DNA of 64,000 nt from positions 1 through 64,000 of the forward strand of contig DASUXA010000080.1 in assembly GCA_036378155.1 (NCBI GenBank), read 5' to 3'. The notes below the pieces were generated by a model. It was not told the origin of the DNA. It did no database searches and was given only the letters and a program-made list of their open reading frames with translations. This document shows, piece by piece, positions 25,063-33,221 of this stretch. This stretch comes from DASUXA01 sp036378155 (GTDB taxonomy: Bacteria > Actinomycetota > Actinomycetes > Mycobacteriales > Micromonosporaceae). A program made the position numbers and the translations under genes. Each line of letters begins with the position of its first letter. Within the stretch, counting starts at the first letter, position 1.

Positions 25063-25083
25063 CGCCCGGGGGAGCGCCGGGCG
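25063..25083. terminator. Bidirectional hairpin between convergent mazF-like and alaX-like genes
   Basis: CGCCCGG (from 25062/63) pairs with CCGGGCG ending near 25083 around a 7-nt loop, filling the 26-bp gap between the two stop codons. Confidence 0.5.
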
Positions 25084-25085
25084 GG

Positions 25086-25823
25086 TCAGGTCGACAGCCG
25101 CAGCCGTACCCTGCGGTTCGCCCTGCCCTTGCTCTCCACCTTGACCACCTGTACCCGGCCGATCTGGCTGGTCGACGCGACGTGCGTACCGCCGTCCGCC
25201 TGGACGTCCAGCCCGACGATGTCGACGATCCGGATCTCCTGCTCGTTTGCCGGGATCAGGTTGGACTGGGTACGGATGATGTCCGGCAGCGCCAGAGCCT
25301 CGTCGCGGGGCAGCACCCGGACCGCGACCTTCCGGTCCGCCGCCACCTCCGAGTTGACCAGCTCCTCGAGGCGGGTCTTGAAATCGGACGGCACCTCGGG
25401 AAGGTTGAAGTCCATCCGAGCCTCGCCGGGCTCCATGTTGCCCCCGGTGACCAGCGCGCCGAAGTCGCGGAACACCACGCCGCACAGCACGTGCAGACCG
25501 GAGTGGGTACGCATCAGCAGCGTGCGGCGCTCGTCCTCCACCGCGCCCGTCACGGCGGTACCGACCGGCGGCAGCGGGTCGCCCTCGGCGGGGATCAGAT
25601 ACAGATCGTCGCCCTTGCGGGTGCCCACGATCCGGGTCTGTACCCCCTGCCAGAGCAGCACGCCGTGGTCCGGCGGCTGACCGCCGCCGCCTGGGTAGAA
25701 CGCCGAACGGTCGAGCACGATCCCCTGCTCGGGGTCGGAGTCGAGGACCACGCACTCCCATTCGCGCAGGGTCGGGTCGGCGAGGTCCAGCCGGTACGTC
25801 CGGCCGTGGTGCGTCACGCCCAT
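25086..25823 (-). CDS. Alanyl-tRNA editing protein (AlaX-type trans-editing factor)
   Basis: 245 residues. N-terminal GVVLLDRSAFYPGGGGQPPDHG-type segment (AlaX core), first zinc motif THSGLHVL (HxxxH) and second motif QADGGTHVAST. AlaX proteins clear mischarged Ser- or Gly-tRNA(Ala). In typical AlaX the second motif contains Cys-x-x-x-His; here the cysteine position is Asp, so metal binding may rely on other residues. ATG 25823 is preceded by TAGGTT at 7 nt. Confidence 0.88.
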   Translation of the reverse strand: MGVTHHGRTYRLDLADPTLREWECVVLDSDPEQGIVLDRSAFYPGGGGQPPDHGVLLWQGVQTRIVGTRKGDDLYLIPAEGDPLPPVGTAVTGAVEDERRTLLMRTHSGLHVLCGVVFRDFGALVTGGNMEPGEARMDFNLPEVPSDFKTRLEELVNSEVAADRKVAVRVLPRDEALALPDIIRTQSNLIPANEQEIRIVDIVGLDVQADGGTHVASTSQIGRVQVVKVESKGRANRRVRLRLST

Positions 25824-25833
25824 GCCGACCAAC

Positions 25834-26721
25834 CTACCCGTTGAGGAAGTCGGAGATCCGGGCCCGTACGTCGGCGCGCGCCGTCCACAGCACTCCCGGC
25901 TGGTCGTACACGTGCAGCATCGCCCTGGGCAGCGCGGCGGCGAGCCGTTCGGCGACGTCGACAGGGTGCAGGTCGTCACCGACGCAGGCGATCACCAGAG
26001 CCTCGGCGGTCACCTCGGCGAGCGCCCCGCGGTCGTCGACGGCGACCTGATCGGGCAGCGTGGCGAGACCCGGCGCGAGCCCGTCGCGGAGCAACTGGTC
26101 GATGCGCTGGCGCAGGTACGCCCAACCCGCCGGGGTCTGCCGCACCGACGGCGGCAGGTCGAGTTCCACGACCTCGGCAACCGCCGCCGCCTCGCCGGTG
26201 TCCAGCGCGGTCAACAGCGCGGCGAGGCGCTGCCGTGCGGGCGCGGCGCGCGGCGTGTCGAGTACCGCAGGCAGGAAGAACACCACCCGCTCGAACCGGG
26301 CGGGGCTCTGGCTCAGCAGCCGGCACAACGCGCCCGCGCCGAGGCTGACTCCGAGGGCGCGGCGCGCCCCGGACAGGTCGGCGACCGCCCGCAGGTCGCG
26401 CGCGAGATCCTGGTACGTCCACGGACCGGGTGGCGCGTCGGAGCGCCCGTGCCCCCGGAACTGGAAGAAGACCTTGGTACCGGTGACCGAACTGCCCAGC
26501 GGTCGCGTCTCGGCGATGCCGTTGCCCAGACCGTGCGCGAACACCGTGACCGGTTCGCCGACGCCGGTGGTCAGACACTCCAGCGCCACCCCGTGCGGAG
26601 TGGCGACCAGATGCGTGGGCGGCTGCGGCAGTACCGGGCGACCCGAGCGCGGAGCCCTGGGCAGCGGCCGGAACGTCTCGGGGCCGCCGCCGGGCGGCGG
26701 CGGCCACCGGAAGTCCCTCAC
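25834..26721 (-). CDS. Alpha/beta-fold hydrolase
   Basis: 295 residues. TVFAHGLGNG is the oxyanion HG motif, FFQFRGHGRSDAP the strand 4 region, LGVSLGAGALCRLL the nucleophile elbow (Ser), and ACVGDDLHPVDVAE carries the acid; a C-terminal His is less clear (MLHVYDQPG). Substrate unknown. The first 35 residues are Pro-rich and outside the domain. GTG 26721 has TGGAGG 7 nt upstream. Confidence 0.85.
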   Translation of the reverse strand: MRDFRWPPPPGGGPETFRPLPRAPRSGRPVLPQPPTHLVATPHGVALECLTTGVGEPVTVFAHGLGNGIAETRPLGSSVTGTKVFFQFRGHGRSDAPPGPWTYQDLARDLRAVADLSGARRALGVSLGAGALCRLLSQSPARFERVVFFLPAVLDTPRAAPARQRLAALLTALDTGEAAAVAEVVELDLPPSVRQTPAGWAYLRQRIDQLLRDGLAPGLATLPDQVAVDDRGALAEVTAEALVIACVGDDLHPVDVAERLAAALPRAMLHVYDQPGVLWTARADVRARISDFLNG

Positions 26722-26775
26722 CGCCGTGCCTCCACCATCCGCTCTGCCGCTGCCGCGCCGGTCAGCATCGCGACG

Positions 26776-27093
26776 TCACCAGGGACCATGCCCGTCGACC
26801 GCGTCGCGCAGGGCGGGACGGACGTCGAGCAGGTACACCGCCGCCGCGGCGAGCCCGATCAGCCCGAGCAGACTGGTCGGGAACACGAACAGCAGGGTCA
26901 GCAGGGTGGCGCCGCCGGTGATGGCGAGCCACGCGCCCTTCGGCAACGTGCCGATCGCGGGAAACGCGTCAGCGCGCTGGGTGAGGCAGTTGACGAACGC
27001 GTACACCTCGATGACCAGCGACGCGTACAGCAGCGCCCGGTCAAGATAGTTCAGGACGTACGTGTAGAAGATGGGCGCGGCGACCGTGGCCAT
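26776..27093 (-). CDS. DUF2516 small membrane protein (Rv0476-like)
   Basis: 105 residues with three to four membrane segments (LNYLDRALLYASLVIEVYAFVNCL, WLAITGGATLLTLLFVFP, LLGLIGLAAAAVYLLDVRP); the DVRPAL ending is typical of the family. Function unknown. Together with the HbhA-like and XRE genes it keeps the Rv0474-Rv0475-Rv0476 order. ATG 27093 is 6 nt after TAAGCT. Confidence 0.9.
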   Translation of the reverse strand: MATVAAPIFYTYVLNYLDRALLYASLVIEVYAFVNCLTQRADAFPAIGTLPKGAWLAITGGATLLTLLFVFPTSLLGLIGLAAAAVYLLDVRPALRDAVDGHGPW

Positions 27094-27206
27094 AGGTTGA
27101 GCTTAGGCGGCTCGACGGGATCGTGCCCACGCGCGGGGCGGGAAACGCCCCGGGTGTCGTACCGGCGTGGGACGGGCCGCCGCTGGCCTCGGCATACCCA
27201 GACGCT

Positions 27207-27236
27207 GCAGGGCCGCCGCTGGCGCGGCGGCCCTGC
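27207..27236 (-). terminator. Hairpin terminator after the hbhA-like gene
   Basis: Perfect 13-bp stem GCAGGGCCGCCGC (27207-27219) with 27224-27236, loop TGGC, starting 13 nt past the stop at 27249. Confidence 0.8.
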
Positions 27237-27248
27237 GCTCTCACTCGT

Positions 27249-27731
27249 TCACTTGCGGGCCGACGGACGGTTCCGCTTCACCGGCTTCGTTTCCAGGCTG
27301 CCCTCGACCTCGACAGGGGCGGTCACGTCGGGCGTCGCCGGGGTGGTCTCCGGCGTCTTCGCCTCGACCTCGGCGGGCTCGTTCGCCGCGGCTTCGAGCT
27401 CAGTTGCCACGGTCAGCGCCGTGTCGGCAGCTTCCGCCTCGGCGCCCCGTACCACCCGCTCGCCGCGGGCGACGAGCTCGGTGTACACGGCGGCAGCCCG
27501 CTCCTGAACCGCCTGCGCGGTGGTGAGCAGCGCGGCGAGGTTGCGCTGGGCGGCGTCGGTAGCCCGGTCGCGCACCTTGTCGACGTCGACCTTGAGGTCG
27601 GTGTCCGCCCGCTCGCGCAGCTCCACGACCTTGGTCGGCAGCTTGCGGAGCTGCTGGTACACGAGGTCGCCGGCGCCGGCGGCGGCGTACAGCGGGCCCG
27701 GGATACGGCGGTTGGTCTCGGTGGTGGTCAT
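27249..27731 (-). CDS. HbhA-like coiled-coil protein (Rv0475 homologue)
   Basis: 160 residues. N-terminal IPGPLYAAAGAGDLVYQQLRKLP is the HbhA signature, followed by an extended alpha-helical region and a Glu/Pro/Thr-rich segment ending KPVKRNRPSARK. Mycobacterial HbhA is a surface adhesin with a long Lys/Pro/Ala tail; here the tail is only about 12 residues, so heparin binding is doubtful and an envelope or lipid-inclusion role is as likely. ATG overlaps the XRE stop (ATGA). Confidence 0.85.
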   Translation of the reverse strand: MTTTETNRRIPGPLYAAAGAGDLVYQQLRKLPTKVVELRERADTDLKVDVDKVRDRATDAAQRNLAALLTTAQAVQERAAAVYTELVARGERVVRGAEAEAADTALTVATELEAAANEPAEVEAKTPETTPATPDVTAPVEVEGSLETKPVKRNRPSARK

Positions 27732-28360
27732 CGTTGCTCCTCCTCGGATGTCGCTACCGGTGCCACATCACCCTCGGCGGCTGGGTCCGGCTGCGCTGTC
27801 GTCTGCTGGTCCTGTTCCGGCCGGTCGACCTCGACCTTGATCCGGCGCGCGCCGGGCTCGATCGGCTCCGCCGGGGTCGTCGGCTCGATCGGCTCCGCCG
27901 ACGCTGTCCGTTCGGTCGGCTCCGCCGACGTCGTCGGCTCGGTCGGCTCCGCCGACCTGGTCGAGTCGGTCGGCTCCGCCGGTTCAGTCGGGGTCTCCGG
28001 TGCGTTGCGCAGGTTCTCCCGGCGGAACGTCTCGTAGATCTGGCTGAGCGACTGCTTCTGCGCCATGGTCAGATCGGGGTCCCCCGCGATCGCGGCGAGG
28101 ACGCCTTGGCCTTCCTTGGCGTCCAGCAGCCCGGCACGCAGGTACATCACGGGCGTCGACACCCGCAACGCGCTGGCCAACTGCTGGAGCACCTCGGCGC
28201 TCGGCTTGCGCAACCCGCGCTCGACCTGGCTGAGGTACGGGTTGCTGACCCCGGCCTGCTGGGCGAGCTGACGCAGCGAGATGCGCGCGTTGCGCCGCAG
28301 GTCGCGAATGAACTCGCCGATGTCGCGAGGCAGTTCCTTGGGTCCGTCCACGACCCCCAC
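27728..28360 (-). CDS. XRE-family regulator (Rv0474-like) with repetitive acidic tail
   Basis: 210 residues. HTH at about 20-70 (RISLRQLAQQAGVSNPYLSQVERGLRKPS), then a helical domain. Residues about 125-170 are degenerate repeats of (S/P)AEP(T/I)E(P/R)T encoded by a GTCGGCTCCGCCGA-type DNA repeat (27855-27985). GTG 28360 follows GAGG at 4 nt. It is translationally coupled to the hbhA-like gene, which it probably controls; a palindrome directly upstream suggests autoregulation. Confidence 0.88.
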   Translation of the reverse strand: MGVVDGPKELPRDIGEFIRDLRRNARISLRQLAQQAGVSNPYLSQVERGLRKPSAEVLQQLASALRVSTPVMYLRAGLLDAKEGQGVLAAIAGDPDLTMAQKQSLSQIYETFRRENLRNAPETPTEPAEPTDSTRSAEPTEPTTSAEPTERTASAEPIEPTTPAEPIEPGARRIKVEVDRPEQDQQTTAQPDPAAEGDVAPVATSEEEQR

Positions 28361-28365
28361 GCTAC

Positions 28366-28404
28366 CTCGCGTGCTAGCAGTAGCAAGCAGTTCGCTAGCG
28401 CGAG
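28366..28404. promoter_or_regulatory. Candidate operator of the XRE/hbhA operon
   Basis: CTCGCGTGCTAGC (28366-28378) and GCTAGCGCGAG (28394-28404) form an inverted repeat with one extra base, and the spacer and flank contain further TAGC copies. It lies 6-44 bp upstream of the XRE start codon, where an autorepressor would bind. Confidence 0.6.
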
Positions 28405-28436
28405 TTAGCGTGACAAAACTCACCGTAACCTGTCGG

Positions 28437-29396
28437 CTACCAGATAGCGCGCACCGCCCCGACCGGTACCCCGCCGCCGAGCATCGGGAACTCCGCGACC
28501 TCGTCCAGCACCGGAGCGTGTACGCCCAGCCGACGCAGCGCCGACACGAGAACCGGCAGCCGAGCCCGCGCCGCACCGTCGTCGATCTTGATCGCGACCG
28601 CCCCGACCCCCGGTACCGCGACCGCCAGCACGCCTTCCGCCCCGCCCTTCGACAGCAGACCCGCCACGCCCCGCATCAGCCGGGCATCGTCCGCCCCGGT
28701 ACCGGACACCAGCTCCGGATGGGCGCGCATCGCGTCCGCCACCGCCCGCTCGTCGGTACCGGGCGCAGCAGACACCAGCCGCAGGAACGCGGTCGCCAGG
28801 GCACGCAGCGAAATCGCCAGTACCGGCGCGCCACAGCCGTCCACCCCGACCGCCGACACCCGCTCGCCGGACACATCCTCGACCGCCGCACGCAGCCGTA
28901 CCTGCAACGGATGCTCGGGCGACCGGTAGTCGTCGATCGGCCATCCGGCAGCGACACAGGTCACCAGCATCCCGGTGTGCTTGCCGGAACAGTTCATCAG
29001 GATGCGCGCCTTGCCGCCGCCCGCGCGCAGTACCGCCGCCCGCGCCGACTCGGACAACGGCAGGTCCTCAGCACAACGCAGATCGTCCTCCGACAGACCC
29101 GCCGAGGCGAGCAGCTTACGCACCCGATCGATGTGGAACGGCTCGCCCGAGTGACTCGCCGAAACCAGCGCGAGATCCGCCGGATCGGCGAGGTCCAGCC
29201 CGGACCGCAGCATCCCGACAGCCTGCATCGGCTTGTTCGACGAGCGCGGAAACACCGGGCTGGTGACGTCGCCCGCCTGGGCGACCGTGCCGCCGGTCGC
29301 GTCCAGTACCACCACCGAACCGCGGTGGTACCCCTCGACGAATCCGGAACGCACCACCTGAGCGAGCGGCTCCCCGCCCTGGTACACAGAAATCAC
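28437..29396 (-). CDS. L-asparaginase II family protein
   Basis: 319 residues of the Rhizobium etli-type asparaginase family (unrelated to E. coli AnsA/B): GFVEGYHRGSVVVLDATG, FPRSSNKPMQA, SASHSGEPFH, MNCSGKHTGML, VGVDGCGAPV and a C-terminal GGGVPVGAVRAIW. Conserved Ser-Lys pairs and the NCSGKH cysteine are intact. It hydrolyses asparagine. GTG 29396 starts 11 bp after the BKACE gene; no strong ribosome site. Confidence 0.9.
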   Translation of the reverse strand: MISVYQGGEPLAQVVRSGFVEGYHRGSVVVLDATGGTVAQAGDVTSPVFPRSSNKPMQAVGMLRSGLDLADPADLALVSASHSGEPFHIDRVRKLLASAGLSEDDLRCAEDLPLSESARAAVLRAGGGKARILMNCSGKHTGMLVTCVAAGWPIDDYRSPEHPLQVRLRAAVEDVSGERVSAVGVDGCGAPVLAISLRALATAFLRLVSAAPGTDERAVADAMRAHPELVSGTGADDARLMRGVAGLLSKGGAEGVLAVAVPGVGAVAIKIDDGAARARLPVLVSALRRLGVHAPVLDEVAEFPMLGGGVPVGAVRAIW

Positions 29397-29407
29397 GAGG
29401 TCAGACG

Positions 29408-30244
29408 CTAGCGCTTCGGTATGCCGAGCAGTTCGCGGGCCTCGTCCGCGGCGATCGGCGGCCGCTGGGCGAGACGGGCGAAGCCGACCGCCCGCGCGAC
29501 CAACTGCATGTTCGACTCGACCGGCTGACCCTTGGCGTACGTGACGGTGTCCTCCATCCCGACCCGCAGGTGACCGCCGGCGGACAGCGAGGCGAGCAGG
29601 ACCGGGATGGTGGTACGTCCGATGCCGGTCGCCGAGAACGTGGTGCCGTCCGGCAGGTCGCGCAGCGCCTGACGGCACGCGACCAGGGCTTCGACGGTGC
29701 CCGGCATGCCGCCCGGCACCCCCATCACGAAGTCGACGTGCACGTGACCGCCGACGGGCAGCCCGTACCGGTCGAGCAGGCGCTGCAACGAGGTCAGGTG
29801 ACCGAGGTCGAAGATCTCGTACTCCGGTACGACGCCCCGCTCCTGCATCCGGCTGTGCAGCTCGACGATGAACTGCCAGCGGTTCATGAACACGTCGTCG
29901 CCGAAGTTGACGGTACCCATCGTGCAGGACGCCATGTCCGGCTCCGCGTCGAGCACCCGCAACCGGTCGGACTCCGGATCGGTCACCGCCCCGCCCGAGG
30001 AAAGCTGGACGATCAGGTTCGTCTGCTCGCGCAGCGCCGCCACGGTGGCGCGCAGCCGGCCCAGGTCCAGCGTGGGCTGCGCGTCGTCGTCCCGGATGTG
30101 TACGTGGATCACGGCGGCGCCCAGCGCCTCGCACTCGCGAGCCGTGGCGACCAGCTCGTCCAGAGTCACCGGCAGCGCCGGTACGTCAGCCTTGCTCGAC
30201 TCCGCGCCGGTCGGCGCGACCGTGATCAACGTACCTGTGGTCAT
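29408..30244 (-). CDS. 3-keto-5-aminohexanoate cleavage family protein (BKACE, DUF849)
   Basis: 278 residues, zinc-dependent beta-keto acid cleavage enzyme: LITVAPTGAES, AAVIHVHIRDDD (metal HxH), LIVQLSSGGAV, EYEIFDLGHL and GGHVHVDFVMGVPGG. The family condenses a beta-keto acid with acetyl-CoA; substrates range from lysine fermentation intermediates to dehydrocarnitine. The adjacent asparaginase suggests amino-acid catabolism but does not identify the substrate. ATG 30244 has CAGGAT 6 nt upstream. Confidence 0.9.
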   Translation of the reverse strand: MTTGTLITVAPTGAESSKADVPALPVTLDELVATARECEALGAAVIHVHIRDDDAQPTLDLGRLRATVAALREQTNLIVQLSSGGAVTDPESDRLRVLDAEPDMASCTMGTVNFGDDVFMNRWQFIVELHSRMQERGVVPEYEIFDLGHLTSLQRLLDRYGLPVGGHVHVDFVMGVPGGMPGTVEALVACRQALRDLPDGTTFSATGIGRTTIPVLLASLSAGGHLRVGMEDTVTYAKGQPVESNMQLVARAVGFARLAQRPPIAADEARELLGIPKR

Positions 30245-30325
30245 GCGGCGATCCTGCCACGTCGGCGCGGTGACCTGGCAATCCCTCAGCAGGCGATGAT
30301 CACGGGGTACGCATTCGTCCCCCTC

Positions 30326-30355
30326 TTGCTGGTGCCGGACCAGAACCGATACCGT
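30326..30355 (+). promoter_or_regulatory. Promoter of the MFS gene
   Basis: TTGCTG (30326-30331), 18-nt spacer, TACCGT (30350-30355), then 8 nt to the ATG at 30364: one of the few starts here with a recognisable -35 as well as a -10, and leaderless. Confidence 0.6.
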
Positions 30356-30363
30356 CTGCCGCC

Positions 30364-31608
30364 ATGGCCGACGGGGGTTTGTGGCGCGACAGGAACTTCA
30401 TGCTCCTGTGGAGCGGACAGACCGTCAGCGAGATCGGCTCGCAGGTGACCGTGATCGCGTTGCCGCTGGTCGCCGTGGTCACCCTGCGAGCCGGCGCGTT
30501 CGAGGTCGGCGTGCTCACCGCCGCGTCGTGGGCTGCCTGGCTGGTCATCGGTCTGCCCGCCGGGGTGTGGGTGGACCGGGTACGCCGACGACCGCTGCTG
30601 ATCCTGGCGGATCTCGGTCGGGCGCTGGCGCTGGCGACCGTACCGGCAGCCTGGGCGGCGCACCTGCTCACCATCCCGCACCTGGTCGTCGTTGCCCTGG
30701 TCACCGGACTACTGACCGTGCTGTTCGACGTGGCGTACCCGGTGTACCTGCCGGCGATCGCGAGCCGTGAGCGCCTGGTGGATGCGAACGGCAAGATGCA
30801 GGCGAGCGCGTCGGTCGCGATGGTCGGCGGACCGGGACTCGGCGGACTCCTCGTCCAACTGCTCGGCGCTCCGGTCGCGCTGCTCACCGACGTCGCCAGC
30901 TTCGTGGTGTCCGCGCTCACCTTGATCCGCATCCGGTCGGTCGAACAGGTCACCGCCGCGCCCGAGGAGTCCGGCTTCGCGAGGGAGCTGCGCCAAGGCG
31001 TCCGGTACGTGCTCACCCACCCGCTCCCGCGCACCCTGGCGCTCGGCGGCGCGATCGCCAACTTCGCGCTCGGCGGCTACAACGCGGTGCTCGTGGTGTT
31101 CCTGGTACGCGAGGTCGGGCTGCCGGGCGGACTGGTCGGGCTGATGTTCGGCATCGCGTCCGTCGGCGGGCTGATCGGCGCGCTGCTCGCCGGGCGGATC
31201 GCCGACCGGTACGGCAACGCCGTGATCATCATCGCCACCCCGCTACTCGGCGCGGTCGCCGGACTGCTGATCCCGCTCACCGGGGCGGGCAGCCGGCTCA
31301 TCTGGTACTTCGTGGGCGCGGCGCTGCTGTCCGCCGGGGTCGCCGTGCACAACGTGTGCGCCCGCAGCGCCGTCCAGATCTGTACCCCGCCGGAACTGCT
31401 CGGCCGCGCCGGGGCGTCGATCCGGCTGTTCAGTCGCGGCGCGCTGCCGGTGGGCGCGCTCACCGCCGGCGCGGTCGCCTCGGTCGCCACCGCGCGGCTG
31501 ACCATCGTGATGCTGATGGTGCTGCTCAGCGTCGCGGCGGTGGTCGTGCGGCTGTCGCCGCTCGGGCAGGTACGCCGAGTCGAGGAACTCGCGCCCGCGA
31601 CCGCCTGA
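30364..31608 (+). CDS. MFS transporter (MFS_3/enterobactin exporter EntS-like)
   Basis: 414 residues, 12 predicted membrane segments. RDRNFMLLWSGQTVSEIGSQVTVIALPLVAV is the start of the MFS_3 group; the loop 2-3 motif is GVWVDRVRRRPLLI and its second-half repeat is GRIADRYGNAVI. Members export siderophores, macrolides or other drugs. No adjacent regulator or biosynthetic gene indicates the substrate. Confidence 0.87.
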   Translation: MADGGLWRDRNFMLLWSGQTVSEIGSQVTVIALPLVAVVTLRAGAFEVGVLTAASWAAWLVIGLPAGVWVDRVRRRPLLILADLGRALALATVPAAWAAHLLTIPHLVVVALVTGLLTVLFDVAYPVYLPAIASRERLVDANGKMQASASVAMVGGPGLGGLLVQLLGAPVALLTDVASFVVSALTLIRIRSVEQVTAAPEESGFARELRQGVRYVLTHPLPRTLALGGAIANFALGGYNAVLVVFLVREVGLPGGLVGLMFGIASVGGLIGALLAGRIADRYGNAVIIIATPLLGAVAGLLIPLTGAGSRLIWYFVGAALLSAGVAVHNVCARSAVQICTPPELLGRAGASIRLFSRGALPVGALTAGAVASVATARLTIVMLMVLLSVAAVVVRLSPLGQVRRVEELAPATA

Positions 31609-31624
31609 CTCACGCCTGGTCGGC

Positions 31625-31718
31625 GCTCACGCCGGATCCATCGCGGCGCTCGACCGCGCTCACGCAGGGTCGATCGCGGCTCGACCGCGCTCACGCAGGG
31701 TCGATCGCGGCGCTCGAC
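31625..31718. repeat. Tandem triplication of the ygfZ 3' end
   Basis: Three copies of about 30 nt, GCTCACGCAGGGTCGATCGC and following, at 31625-31654 (diverged), 31658-31685 and 31689-31718. The last includes the ygfZ stop codon (31691-31693). The stretch fills the gap between the convergent MFS and ygfZ genes. Confidence 0.85.
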
Positions 31719-32767
31719 GCGCCGACCCGCAACGCCGCGTCAGCCGACGTGTTCTGCTTCACCACGGCCAGGGCGATCATGCCCAGTTCGTGGTGACGCA
31801 CAGCGGTACCGACGAAGCCGACCCGGCGACCCTCCGCGAGGCTCACCGGGGTGCCCGGTGCCGGCGGCTCGTCCGTGGTCACGCCGTCCAGGTGCAGCAG
31901 CACCAGCTTGCGCGGCGGGCGACCGAGGTTGTGCACCCGCGCGACCGTTTCCTGACCCCGGTAGCAGCCCTTGTCCAGGTGTACCGCGTCGACAAGCCAG
32001 CCCACCTCAGCCGGCAGGGTGCGGTGGTCGGTCTCGAAGCCCAGCCGGGGTCGACGGTGCTCGACCCGCAGCGCCTCGAACGCCCAGATCCCGACCGGCG
32101 GTACCGCCAGAGCCTCCACGAGCTTCCCGACCGAGTCGCGAGGCACCAGCAGATCCGCGCCGTACGACATCCGCCGCACCCATCCCCCGCCAGGCAGGGA
32201 GACCACCGGGTACACGGTGCTCGGCCGTGCCGCCACGCTCGCCGACGCGAACTTGGCCGGTGGTACCGGCTGGACGACCGGCTCACCGGGGGCGGACACG
32301 CCCAGCCGCGCCAACGCCTCGTCGGTGTGCGGCCCGACCAGGGACAGCAGCGCCCAGTCGGCGGTCACGTCGACCGGTTCGACCCGCATCAGGAACCGCA
32401 TCCGGGTCAGGAACTCCAGCAGCGACGCCGCGGTACCCGGCTCGACGTCCAGCCACGTCGTCACCCCGTCGTCGGCGACCACGGCGTGGTACTCGACGTG
32501 ACCGTGCGGAGACAACACCAGGGTTTCGGTGCCTTCGCCGGGCGCCAAATCGGACAGGTGTTGCGTGGTCAGGCTGTGCAACCAGGTGAGCCGGTCCTCA
32601 CCGGCGACCGCGAGCACACCCCGGTGCGACCGGTCGACCAGTCCCACCTCGGTCGCCAGGATGCGCTGTTCGCGCATCGGATCGCCGAAGTGTGCCGGTA
32701 CACCCGCGTCCGGCGAGCCCGGGTCGAGGTCGGCGACCGCGATCGCACGGGCGGACAGGTCACTCAT
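31691..32767 (-). CDS. ygfZ: Folate-binding YgfZ/GcvT-like Fe-S cluster repair protein
   Basis: 358 residues. The YgfZ signature KGCYRGQETVARVHNLG with its conserved Cys is present, plus HFGDPMREQR and LVDRSHRGVLAVAGEDRLTWLHSL of the GcvT fold. YgfZ supports tetrahydrofolate-linked assembly or repair of Fe-S enzymes. It overlaps the upstream Fur gene by 8 bp and matches Rv0811c in position and orientation to pabC. Confidence 0.92.
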   Translation of the reverse strand: MSDLSARAIAVADLDPGSPDAGVPAHFGDPMREQRILATEVGLVDRSHRGVLAVAGEDRLTWLHSLTTQHLSDLAPGEGTETLVLSPHGHVEYHAVVADDGVTTWLDVEPGTAASLLEFLTRMRFLMRVEPVDVTADWALLSLVGPHTDEALARLGVSAPGEPVVQPVPPAKFASASVAARPSTVYPVVSLPGGGWVRRMSYGADLLVPRDSVGKLVEALAVPPVGIWAFEALRVEHRRPRLGFETDHRTLPAEVGWLVDAVHLDKGCYRGQETVARVHNLGRPPRKLVLLHLDGVTTDEPPAPGTPVSLAEGRRVGFVGTAVRHHELGMIALAVVKQNTSADAALRVGASSAAIDPA

Positions 32768-33185
32768 CCTTGGCTCCGCACTGCGCGCACACCCCGAAGA
32801 GTGCGACATGCGCCAGGTCGATCAGAAATCCGTGTTCGGTCCGAATGGTCTCCGCCATCGGCGTCAACGTCGCCGACGCGACCTCGCCTACCCCACCGCA
32901 ACGCCGGCACACCAGATGGGCGTGCTGATCCTCGCCGACCGCGTGGTACGTCGGCGCGCCGTGCGACAGGTGGGCGTGGGTGACCAGCCCCAACTCCTCG
33001 AGCAGTTCGAGGGTCCGGTACACCGTCGTGATGTTGACCCCGGAGGCGACCTTCGCGACCTCGGCGTGGACCTGGTCCGGCGTGGCGTGGCCCAGCCTGT
33101 GCACCGCTTCGAGGACGAGTTGCCGCTGCGCGGTCAGCCTCAGCCCCCGCGCCCGCAGCACCTCGGCGAGCGACGCATCGGACAC
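32760..33185 (-). CDS. Fur-family metalloregulator, Nur-like
   Basis: 141 residues. Winged helix (RLTAQRQLVLEAVHRLGHATPDQVHAEV, ITTVYRTLELLEELGLV), then THAHLSHGAPTYH, QHAHLVCRRC and GVCAQCG: two CxxC for structural zinc. THAHLSHGAPTYH closely resembles the metal-site region of Streptomyces nickel regulator Nur, which represses nickel uptake and Fe-SOD; however, the His cluster before HLVC has fewer histidines. GTG 33185 is 7 nt after TACCAT. Co-translated with ygfZ. Confidence 0.88.
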   Translation of the reverse strand: MSDASLAEVLRARGLRLTAQRQLVLEAVHRLGHATPDQVHAEVAKVASGVNITTVYRTLELLEELGLVTHAHLSHGAPTYHAVGEDQHAHLVCRRCGGVGEVASATLTPMAETIRTEHGFLIDLAHVALFGVCAQCGAKDE

Positions 33186-33221
33186 GTGAGCGATGGTATC
33201 CGGACAGGTAGGCTCGCCGCC
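33186..33221. promoter_or_regulatory. 36-bp divergent leaderless promoter pair (fur / pabC)
   Basis: TACCAT on the minus strand (33198-33193, 7 nt from the fur GTG) and TAGGCT on the plus strand (33209-33214, 7 nt from the pabC GTG). The -35 of each promoter must fall in or beyond the other promoter, reaching the opposite coding region. Confidence 0.6.
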
